Below are positions 1 to 4,779 of a DNA stretch of 5,808 nucleotides, piece after piece. Source of the stretch: Candidatus Woesearchaeota archaeon (GTDB taxonomy: Archaea > Nanobdellota > Nanobdellia > Woesearchaeales > UBA12501); the NCBI GenBank assembly GCA_014729495.1, contig WJJV01000121.1, forward strand, positions 1 to 5,808, read 5' to 3'. Below the pieces are notes generated by a model, which searched no databases, was not told the origin of the DNA, and saw only the letters and a program-made list of their open reading frames with translations. Positions within the stretch are counted from its first letter, which is position 1. Each line of letters starts with the position of its first letter. The translations under genes and the position numbers were made by a program.

Positions 1-212
1 AAGCTGAAGAGACAACAGAGAAGAAAGAAGAAAAGAAACCTGAAGCAAAGGAAGAGAAGAAAGAGTCAAAGCCTGCTGAGCAGAAGCAGGAAAAGAAAGC
101 AGAGAAGCCAGAGTCTGAGAAGAAGACTGAGGCAAAGAAAGAAGATAAGAAAGGCTCTTCTGCACCCAAGAAAGAGACCAAATCATCTGAAAAGAAACCT
201 GCCAAGAAATAA
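1..212 (+). CDS. C-terminal Lys/Glu-rich tail of an unidentified protein (5' end outside window)
   Basis: An open frame enters from the left edge (first complete codon at base 3) and ends at TAA 210-212, giving 69 visible residues. The residues are almost entirely Lys, Glu, Ala, Pro, Ser and Gln, with runs such as EKKEEKKPEAKEEKK and a last stretch ending SSEKKPAKK. Such a tail is disordered and strongly charged. No folded domain is visible, so the protein cannot be named. Basic/acidic tails of this kind occur on archaeal ribosomal and other RNA-associated proteins, and cbf5 lies nearby, so a ribosomal or membrane-biogenesis protein is possible; this is inference only. The stop codon abuts, with no spacer, the stop codon of the opposite-strand gene at 213-482. 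Confidence 0.75.
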   Translation, partial: AEETTEKKEEKKPEAKEEKKESKPAEQKQEKKAEKPESEKKTEAKKEDKKGSSAPKKETKSSEKKPAKK

Positions 213-482
213 TCAGGGTTCCTCATAAATCCTTAATTCTATATTATCATGATCTTCAAAACATTTTCTGAGATATTCCTTGGCAAGATAGACCTGTTCA
301 GGAGAATTCACATCAACAATCAACTCACCTAGCTCAGATTTGCATATGAACACCTCATGCCAGTTAGCGATCTTCTTCCTGCTTTGCCTGTCAAATCTTG
401 CAAGCTCTTTTCCATCCTTTCTTACAGCAGTGACCAGAGCACCATAGATATTATATTTTAAGGCTTCTTGTTCAACAGTCAT
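213..482 (-). CDS. hypothetical 89-aa protein, family not recognised
   Basis: ATG at 482-480, TGA at 215-213. The protein is small, soluble-looking and mixed alpha/beta: a predicted strand at NIYGALVTAV (about 11-20), a basic patch RFDRQSRKK (about 29-37), strands around WHEVFIC and ELIVDV, then a helix SPEQVYLAKEYLRKCFE and a final strand IELRIYEEP. There is no signal peptide, membrane segment or recognisable catalytic motif. No Shine-Dalgarno sequence or A-box sits at the usual distance from this ATG. The best A-box upstream (577-584) points instead to an ATG at 554, which is in the same frame but separated by one TGA (531-533). The gene may therefore have a longer original N-terminus (see findings). 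It is convergent with the Lys/Glu-rich gene and divergent from cbf5. Function unknown. Confidence 0.65.
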   Translation of the reverse strand: MTVEQEALKYNIYGALVTAVRKDGKELARFDRQSRKKIANWHEVFICKSELGELIVDVNSPEQVYLAKEYLRKCFEDHDNIELRIYEEP

Positions 483-530
483 TGCTATGCTTGAGCAGGT
501 TCCATTGATCTCTGTCTTATTAGCTATCTC

Positions 531-554
531 TCATAATGTCTCGTACCTTCCCAT
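531..554 (-). other. seven-codon mini-ORF in frame with the 89-aa gene (leader peptide or interrupted N-terminus)
   Basis: On the minus strand ATG 554-552 reads MGRYETL and then meets TGA at 533-531. The same frame then runs open through EIANKTEINGTCSSIA into Met1 of the 89-aa protein. The ATG lies 26.5 bases from the centre of the A-box at 577-584, the same distance seen for other genes here. It is either a leaderless short upstream ORF or the original start of the 89-aa gene, broken by a nonsense change or sequencing error. Confidence 0.3.
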
Positions 555-576
555 GTAATGCATTTGAGCAGGGTAA

Positions 577-584
577 ATAATAAA
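577..584 (-). promoter_or_regulatory. candidate A-box (TTTATTAT) for the minus-strand 89-aa gene
   Basis: Reading the minus strand, TTTATTAT lies in an A+T-rich stretch preceded by AGCAAAA, which could serve as a BRE. At the usual archaeal distance transcription would begin at about 554, giving a leader of about 72 bases before the ATG at 482. No better box lies closer to that ATG. Confidence 0.4.
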
Positions 585-624
585 TTTTGCTATAATCACA
601 ACATTTATTAATGCCTCTGAATCC

Positions 625-632
625 TTTAATAA
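625..632 (+). promoter_or_regulatory. candidate A-box (TTTAATAA) for cbf5
   Basis: TTTAATAA is centred 27.5 bases before ATG 656, which predicts a transcript starting at or about one base before the start codon. The same octamer is found upstream of the DUF357 gene. An alternative box TTTATTAA at 604-611 would give a leader of about 20 bases that includes GTGAT (647-651), a partial match to the archaeal Shine-Dalgarno sequence GGTGAT, four bases before the ATG. Confidence 0.5.
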
Positions 633-655
633 TACCCATATAGAGTGTGATCACA

Positions 656-1639
656 ATGAAACTTCCGTTTGAGGATATCAATAGACCGGTTCTTGTAAAG
701 AAAGAATCAGAGACAAGCCCCAGATTCGGGTGCAATCCTGATAAGAGGCCCATAGAAACATACCTGCAATTCGGCATAGTCAATATAGACAAGCCAAAAG
801 GCCCTACTTCTCACCAGGTGAGCGCATATGTCCAGCAAATGATGGGAATAAGCAAGTCAGGTCATTCAGGAACACTTGACCCTAATGTCACTGGAGTTCT
901 TCCTGTAGCATTGTCAAAAGCAACAAAAGCAGTCCATGCCCTGCTTGTCGCTGGAAAGGAGTATGTCGGAATAATGCACCTGCATAAGGACGCTGATGAG
1001 GATCTGATCAGGAAAACGTGCAGTAAGTTTGTGGGAGTGATTGACCAGCTTCCGCCTGTGAGATCTGCTGTAAAGAGAAGGCCAAGAAAAAGGACTGTCT
1101 ACTATCTTGATGTGCTTGAGGTTGACGGCCGTGATGTACTGTTCAGGACAGGCACAGAAGCAGGAACCTACATAAGGAAGCTGTTGCATGACATAGGAAA
1201 GAGGATGAAGACCGGAGCGCACATGACAGAGCTCAGGAGGACAAAGGTAGGGCTGTTCAATGAATCAACACTGGTCACTCTGCAGGACCTGCAGGATGCT
1301 TTCTGGCTCTGGAAGAATAAGAAGGATGATACTCTTCTGAGAAAGGCTGTCCAGCCGATGGAAGCAGCTGTTGAGCATCTTCCAAAGATATGGATCATAG
1401 ACACAACAGTTGATTCAATGTGCCATGGTGCGCAATTGAAAGTGCCTGGAATCTCCAAGCTCAATGCAGACATAAAGAGCGGGAATCTTGTCGCTGTGAT
1501 GACGCTGAAGGATGAGCTGGTTGCCCTTGCCAGGGCAAGGCTTGACGCAAGGGATATAAAGAAGAAATTCAAGGGTGCAGCTGCAAAGACAGAAAGAGTT
1601 CTCATGGAACCGGGTGTCTATCCGAGGGTTGAGAAATGA
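656..1639 (+). CDS. cbf5: Cbf5/TruB-type pseudouridine synthase, catalytic subunit of archaeal H/ACA RNP
   Basis: 327 aa from ATG 656. An in-frame GTG at 647 is possible but less likely: it lies upstream of the predicted transcript start and overlaps a GTGAT Shine-Dalgarno-like sequence. The protein isomerises uridine to pseudouridine in rRNA with H/ACA guide RNA, Nop10, Gar1 and L7Ae, and can also modify tRNA U55. The N-terminal extension and KPKGPTS motif (46-52) are followed by SGHSGTLDP with catalytic Asp75, then LPPVRSAVKRRPRKR, then EAGTYIRKLLHDIG and GAHMTELRR, all family hallmarks. From about residue 243 (LPKIWIIDTTVDSMCHGAQL, VPGI, GNLVAVMTLKDELVAL) it is a PUA domain that grips the guide RNA ACA end. 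Length is normal for archaea and no key residue is missing. It appears monocistronic here, with opposite-strand genes on both sides and a 9-base gap to the convergent DUF357 gene. Confidence 0.97.
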   Translation: MKLPFEDINRPVLVKKESETSPRFGCNPDKRPIETYLQFGIVNIDKPKGPTSHQVSAYVQQMMGISKSGHSGTLDPNVTGVLPVALSKATKAVHALLVAGKEYVGIMHLHKDADEDLIRKTCSKFVGVIDQLPPVRSAVKRRPRKRTVYYLDVLEVDGRDVLFRTGTEAGTYIRKLLHDIGKRMKTGAHMTELRRTKVGLFNESTLVTLQDLQDAFWLWKNKKDDTLLRKAVQPMEAAVEHLPKIWIIDTTVDSMCHGAQLKVPGISKLNADIKSGNLVAVMTLKDELVALARARLDARDIKKKFKGAAAKTERVLMEPGVYPRVEK

Positions 1640-1648
1640 AGTATCTGA

Positions 1649-1948
1649 TCATTTATCATCCACAGTAAAAAGCACATTATCTTTTCCAACATCAAAAAGA
1701 TCTATTCTCGCGCCTGCATCCAGCCAGCCATGAGCATAATTCAGAGCAGCAAAGGCCAGCACCCATTCTCCTTTCTCCATGAAATGCCTTGCATCATCAT
1801 AGTATCTCTGGGCCATGTCAAGGAAGTCCTCTGCTTTCTTTATTGATTCCTTTATATCCGGATTCTCAGCTATCTTTATTTTCTTCAGGGCTCTGCCTGT
1901 CACATCAAAGTACTTATCAAGCTTTTCCTTGGTGATCTCCTTTTCCAT
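1649..1948 (-). CDS. DUF357 family archaeal protein
   Basis: 99 aa, ATG 1948-1946 to TGA 1651-1649. The protein is almost entirely helical. The family signature is clear: a first helix with TGRALKKIKI (17-26), then KKAEDFLDMAQRYYDDARHF (37-56), then the strongly conserved AFAALNYAHGWLDAGARIDL (65-84), and a short C-terminal LFTV. These match DUF357, a small, widespread archaeal family of unknown function that probably forms a helical bundle. There is no signal peptide or membrane segment, so it should be cytoplasmic. The gene converges on cbf5 and is divergent from the ribbon-helix-helix gene, sharing with it a 159-base spacer that contains palindromes. An A-box 26.5 bases before the ATG and the lack of a Shine-Dalgarno sequence imply a leaderless mRNA. 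The family assignment is from motif recall; role unknown. Confidence 0.9.
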   Translation of the reverse strand: MEKEITKEKLDKYFDVTGRALKKIKIAENPDIKESIKKAEDFLDMAQRYYDDARHFMEKGEWVLAFAALNYAHGWLDAGARIDLFDVGKDNVLFTVDDK

Positions 1949-1970
1949 AGAAGCTGTTATTATGGCATTG

Positions 1971-1978
1971 TTATTAAA
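1971..1978 (-). promoter_or_regulatory. A-box (TTTAATAA) of the DUF357 gene
   Basis: On the minus strand TTTAATAA is centred 26.5 bases before ATG 1948, so transcription should begin at or next to the start codon (leaderless). The palindrome at 1989-2002 begins 11 bases upstream of the box, where a bound repressor could overlap the TFB/BRE contact. Confidence 0.6.
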
Positions 1979-1988
1979 GTTTTGTGTA

Positions 1989-2002
1989 GTATACTAGTAT
2001 AC
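1989..2002. promoter_or_regulatory. perfect 14-bp palindrome GTATACTAGTATAC, candidate operator
   Basis: GTATACTAGTATAC is exactly self-complementary and contains two GTATAC half-sites eight bases apart. It lies in the spacer between the divergent DUF357 and ribbon-helix-helix genes, just upstream of the DUF357 A-box. Dimeric RHH repressors commonly bind short repeated palindromic half-sites. Binding by the neighbouring RHH protein is inference. Confidence 0.45.
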
Positions 2003-2016
2003 AATTATGTAAACTC

Positions 2017-2024
2017 TGTATACA
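2017..2024. promoter_or_regulatory. TGTATACA palindrome, possible third GTATAC half-site
   Basis: A perfect 8-bp palindrome whose core GTATAC (2018-2023) repeats the half-site of the 14-bp palindrome, 21 bases from the second copy (about two helical turns), so both could face the same side of the DNA. Short and A+T-rich, so chance remains possible. Confidence 0.3.
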
Positions 2025-2042
2025 AGATAATACTTAAAACTC

Positions 2043-2068
2043 TATTAATCACTGATAAGTGGTTAATA
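2043..2068. promoter_or_regulatory. 11-bp inverted repeat upstream of the RHH A-box, candidate operator
   Basis: TATTAATCACT (2043-2053) and AGTGGTTAATA (2058-2068) are inverted repeats with one mismatch (a T/G pair) around a GATA spacer. The right arm ends nine bases before the A-box TTTATATAA, so a protein here would touch the BRE/TFB region and could repress or activate the RHH-zincin operon. Its sequence differs from the GTATAC palindrome, so a second regulator is possible. Confidence 0.45.
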
Positions 2069-2077
2069 ATAGAAAGA

Positions 2078-2086
2078 TTTATATAA
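2078..2086 (+). promoter_or_regulatory. strong A-box (TTTATATAA) with purine-rich BRE for the RHH-zincin operon
   Basis: TTTATATA matches the archaeal A-box consensus, is preceded by AGAAAGA (BRE-like), and is centred 26.5 bases before ATG 2108. That predicts a transcript beginning at the start codon. No Shine-Dalgarno sequence precedes the ATG, in keeping with leaderless translation. Confidence 0.7.
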
Positions 2087-2107
2087 GAGTAGTACAACCT
2101 GCTACTT

Positions 2108-2251
2108 ATGAAACACAAACTCTCTATATCAATCAATGAAGATGTTCTTATGAAGATACAGGAAAGGCTCAAGACAAGGGATTTCAGGAACCAGAGCCAT
2201 CTCTTTGAGGTAGCAGCTGCAAGGATGCTGGAGGATGAAGATGGCCAATAA
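2108..2251 (+). CDS. ribbon-helix-helix (CopG/Arc/MetJ-like) DNA-binding protein, 47 aa
   Basis: A short gene, ATG 2108 to TAA 2249-2251. The sequence has the RHH layout: an N-terminal strand HKLSISI (3-9) that in the family lies in the DNA major groove, then NEDVLMKIQERLKTRDF (helix 1, about 10-26), then the turn RNQSHLFEVAAARMLE (27-42), whose S30 and following helix 2 match the conserved (R/K)SxSE(L/I)(I/V)xxA pattern of the family. RHH proteins act as dimers, usually as repressors of their own operon. The gene starts 26.5 bases after an A-box, lies next to two palindromes, and its last codons overlap the start of the zincin gene, so co-transcription and autoregulation are likely. An antitoxin role is possible in principle, but the partner carries an export signal. 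The family call is firm; the targets are inferred. Confidence 0.85.
   Translation: MKHKLSISINEDVLMKIQERLKTRDFRNQSHLFEVAAARMLEDEDGQ
2230..2238 (+). promoter_or_regulatory. Shine-Dalgarno sequence GGAGGATGA inside the RHH gene, for the zincin gene
   Basis: GGAGGATGA closely resembles the archaeal consensus GGAGGTGA. Its GGAGG core ends six bases before ATG 2241. Because it covers part of the alternative ATG at 2235, it favours 2241 as the true start. It marks the only clearly SD-led gene here, as expected for a downstream gene in an operon. Confidence 0.7.
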
Positions 2252-3287
2252 GACAGGAAGAAGGGAATTCCTGAAAGCTCTGGGGGCAGCAGGCCTTACA
2301 GCTGCAGCAGGATCAGTGCTCGGAAAATCACATAATGGAAATCCCTCATTCAATGAGTTGTGGGATCTCATGATACAATATAATACTGCAAGAAACACAA
2401 GATATACTGCAGACGGAAGCACAGCATTCAATGCAATGCAGGAACAGAGAAGACTATGGAAAGAGATAAAGGATATGGGCAGGGATTATTTTCCTGAATC
2501 ACATCTGAATGGAATAACTCTAGATGATTACGCGCAACAGGTTGATTTCTTCCTTGACCAAGGGAAAGCGTACATCAAGATGAATAGCTATAATGATCCT
2601 GGGATTGACACAATCATTATAGGGGACACTTACAGTCCTGAAAGACTTAAAGAACTCATTGGCACTGATGGCAATGAATCATTTGAATGGAAAGGCCAGA
2701 AGGCTGATTATAAAGTGGTTGCTTTTGAACAGGAAGCTCTTTCATTGGATGATGTTATCTGTGAAGGAGATGTTGGAGATAACTCTTACAGGGCTGCATT
2801 TACATTTGTGAATGACACTGTATTCTTGAACATAACAAAACTCAGAAAAGAAGCAAAAGACATGTATCACATAGGAAGAATCATTGAAGAAGCAGATGAT
2901 GGATCATTATCATCTGAGATGAAACTGGCAAAAGAGGTGTACAGCAAGTTGATGGATGACATAAGGCAGAATCCAGGATACACGCCAATGTCAGAACAGG
3001 ATAAGTACAAAGCATTTGAAGATCAATTCGTGAAAGTAATGGCCAGATCATGGATAAACCATGAGAGAATACACAGATTCTACAGAGAAGACAATGAGAC
3101 CTGGCTGTATCAGGCAAGCATGGATCCAAGATACAATGCAATGGTGTTCCTTGCAGCCGGAAACGAGTATCAGGACTTTAGAAACACGCTCAATAAAGCA
3201 GGAATCACTATGGAAGATATTGCTGATATGAGTTCTGAAGAGAGAGCAGAGAAGATGGGTTATGTGCTGGAGAATATCACAAATTAG
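2241..3287 (+). CDS. Tat-signal exported protein with an HExxH zincin motif (putative metallopeptidase)
   Basis: 348 aa from ATG 2241 (six bases after GGAGG); ATG 2235 would add two residues. The N-terminus TGRREFLKALGAAGLTAAAG (5-24) is a textbook twin-arginine signal: RRxFLK followed by a short Ala/Gly/Leu stretch. This suggests export of a folded, possibly metal-loaded protein. No lipobox Cys follows. Near the C-terminus, SWINHERIHRFY holds HERIH (His274-Glu275-His278), the zinc-binding and catalytic HExxH of zincins. The helix around it and the upstream strand AAFTFVNDTVFLNI (185-198) fit a zincin core, with the strand as a possible edge strand. Glu309 in GNEYQDF, 31 residues after the second His, could be the third ligand of a gluzincin; Glu283 and Glu286 are alternatives. 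It is translated from the RHH operon, overlapping that gene by 11 bases. I do not recognise the family, and peptidase activity is inferred from the motif alone. Confidence 0.7.
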   Translation: MANKTGRREFLKALGAAGLTAAAGSVLGKSHNGNPSFNELWDLMIQYNTARNTRYTADGSTAFNAMQEQRRLWKEIKDMGRDYFPESHLNGITLDDYAQQVDFFLDQGKAYIKMNSYNDPGIDTIIIGDTYSPERLKELIGTDGNESFEWKGQKADYKVVAFEQEALSLDDVICEGDVGDNSYRAAFTFVNDTVFLNITKLRKEAKDMYHIGRIIEEADDGSLSSEMKLAKEVYSKLMDDIRQNPGYTPMSEQDKYKAFEDQFVKVMARSWINHERIHRFYREDNETWLYQASMDPRYNAMVFLAAGNEYQDFRNTLNKAGITMEDIADMSSEERAEKMGYVLENITN

Positions 3288-3317
3288 AGATATGCAAAGA
3301 TAACAGATCAGCTTATT

Positions 3318-4730
3318 TTATATGTAATTAACAAGGTATTCAAGACTAAACTCTGATAAGCATACATCCATGCAATCCTTATAGGAGACCGATGTGCCCC
3401 CTATTGTTTCTATGCAACTACCAGCACAAGAGTAAACATTATCTTTGCCATCATCATCCAGGCCTATGTCATTGTCTTCAGCTGCATCAATAAGCTTATC
3501 TGCAGCATTTATTGTCTCTTCACTCCAACTGGAAGTTCCTCCTCCAGCAGCTTCACCAGGACCTTCATCTGCTGGAGCGGTGATGCTTGCAACACTTGTC
3601 GTAGACTTAACAAGAGAGTCAAGAGTCCTTGTCTCTCCAGAGGATACAACATATCCTCTTAGTTCATACTCACTAAATTCAGTATATTCATTTTCTGTAT
3701 TCAACAAATAGACATTTACGTCTTCATCTCCTGTAGCCTTTATCTCAAGACCGTCATCAATAAAATCCATAGTATCAGAAGAGAATCCAAAGATATGCAC
3801 ATCACCTGCATCATCAATGACCACTGCATCATCAAGAACAGAATATTTAGAGTAATCAGAGCTTGGATCGACTAAAAGATAGTCCATCTGTCTGTTCCAT
3901 ATCTCAGGACTCTTTCCTTTTCCACTCATGAATCCAGTATCATATCCTAGATTGATGAGACCATCAGAACCTATAAGTATGCTTGTAGGCATATTTCCTT
4001 CTTTCTGAGGAAGCTGACTGTCAAAAAGCAGTTCATCTCCTGAGCCACCATAAGGCACTCTCTCCTGCCCCAGCTGATGTTTCTCAGTTCTTGAGATACT
4101 CCATCCTCCGCCTTCAACAGATTCAAGGGTGAAATCAATTCCAGTTATTCCTGTGTCAAGGTCATCAAGCTCGATATCCAGTTTCCTGCCATCCTGGTAA
4201 ATATAGCCGCCTTTGACAGTTATTTCTCCATGACAATCATTGAGACCCACCCCATAATCCTCCTGGAATGCCTCTCTTGCTGCAGGATATGAATTCAGAT
4301 CAGGACAGAAATTATCAGTGCACTCAAGGTTTCCGATCCATTGATCTTTTGTAAGGCTCGAGACCTGTTCAGCTGAGAGATAGCCTTGCTGGATTGCCTT
4401 GTCAAGTTCATCCTTTGGCACATGCTGCAGCATGTCTGAAGGTATGTTCTGCCATGTCTCTGGAGTGAGACTCTCATAAGGCACCTCAGCCATCATCTCA
4501 GGAGATATCTTGCCCCATTCTTCTGGTCCAAGAGCTGCATACTGTTCTGAAGAAAGGCTTGTGAGGCATGTTTCCATATCTGTTGAACCCTCATCATTGG
4601 CATAATCACTGCAGTAATTCTCAATAGTCGGCTCCTCTTCAGATGCTATGATAAAGATCACAGAATACATCAATATGATGATAGCAAATAACAATATAAT
4701 CCCATTTCTCATCAAGCTTTTCTTAACCAT
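3318..4730 (-). CDS. membrane-anchored surface protein with LTPExW repeats and C-terminal twin CX3C
   Basis: 470 aa from ATG 4730-4728 to TAA 3320-3318. The frame is open to TTG 4760 and ATG 4757, but the A-box at 4762-4769 predicts transcription starting near 4739, and AAGGAGA (4741-4747) ends ten bases before ATG 4730. MVKKSLMR is followed by a hydrophobic segment (about 10-29), a signal anchor or uncleaved signal peptide, placing the rest outside. Residues 59-131 contain repeats: L67GPEEW72 to VP84 and L88TPETW93 to VP105 with a 21-residue period, then LSAEQVSSLTKDQW (118-131), which echoes LSSEQYAAL (59-67). The middle is acidic and strand-rich. A Gly/Ser/Ala/Pro-rich linker (about 385-405) leads to a C-terminal hairpin with C435-x3-C439 and C453-x3-C457. 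Nine cysteines in all suggest disulphides. No family recognised. It lies 49 bases downstream of the pilin-like gene. Confidence 0.72.
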   Translation of the reverse strand: MVKKSLMRNGIILLFAIIILMYSVIFIIASEEEPTIENYCSDYANDEGSTDMETCLTSLSSEQYAALGPEEWGKISPEMMAEVPYESLTPETWQNIPSDMLQHVPKDELDKAIQQGYLSAEQVSSLTKDQWIGNLECTDNFCPDLNSYPAAREAFQEDYGVGLNDCHGEITVKGGYIYQDGRKLDIELDDLDTGITGIDFTLESVEGGGWSISRTEKHQLGQERVPYGGSGDELLFDSQLPQKEGNMPTSILIGSDGLINLGYDTGFMSGKGKSPEIWNRQMDYLLVDPSSDYSKYSVLDDAVVIDDAGDVHIFGFSSDTMDFIDDGLEIKATGDEDVNVYLLNTENEYTEFSEYELRGYVVSSGETRTLDSLVKSTTSVASITAPADEGPGEAAGGGTSSWSEETINAADKLIDAAEDNDIGLDDDGKDNVYSCAGSCIETIGGTSVSYKDCMDVCLSEFSLEYLVNYI

Positions 4731-4761
4731 CTTAGTATAGTCTCCTTGGTAATGCATCAAA

Positions 4762-4769
4762 TATATAAA
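4762..4769 (-). promoter_or_regulatory. A-box (TTTATATA) between the two surface-protein genes
   Basis: On the minus strand TTTATATA lies in the 49-base gap after the TAG of the 277-aa gene (4782-4780). It predicts transcription from about 4739, giving a leader of about nine bases before ATG 4730. The Shine-Dalgarno-like AAGGAGA (4741-4747) would be mostly missing from that transcript but present on read-through from the upstream gene, so two modes of expression are possible. Confidence 0.5.
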
Positions 4770-4779
4770 TATTCTTAAT

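Noticed and set aside
487..558. 23-codon plus-strand frame starting ATG 487
   Set aside because: No A-box or Shine-Dalgarno sequence, no recognisable protein pattern, and it is antisense to the likely leader of the 89-aa gene.
491..572. Direct repeat TTGAGCAGG at 491-499 and 564-572
   Set aside because: Only nine bases, two copies, no link to a promoter or palindrome; expected by chance.
647..655. GTG at 647 as the cbf5 start
   Set aside because: It overlaps the Shine-Dalgarno-like GTGAT and lies upstream of the start predicted from the A-box at 625-632; ATG 656 fits better.
1168..1605. Long minus-strand open frame inside cbf5, and similar opposite-strand or alternate-frame ORFs inside the other genes
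   Set aside because: They lie wholly within well-supported genes, lack promoters and have compositions unlike real proteins.
2108..3287. RHH gene and partner as a toxin-antitoxin pair
   Set aside because: The overlapping small RHH gene fits that layout, but the partner is 348 aa with a Tat export signal, unlike known small cytoplasmic toxins; kept only as a remote alternative.
4731..4760. TTG 4760 or ATG 4757 as the start of the repeat protein
   Set aside because: Both lie too close to the A-box (within about 10 bases), so they would be upstream of the transcript start; ATG 4730 begins a typical basic-then-hydrophobic signal anchor and follows AAGGAGA.
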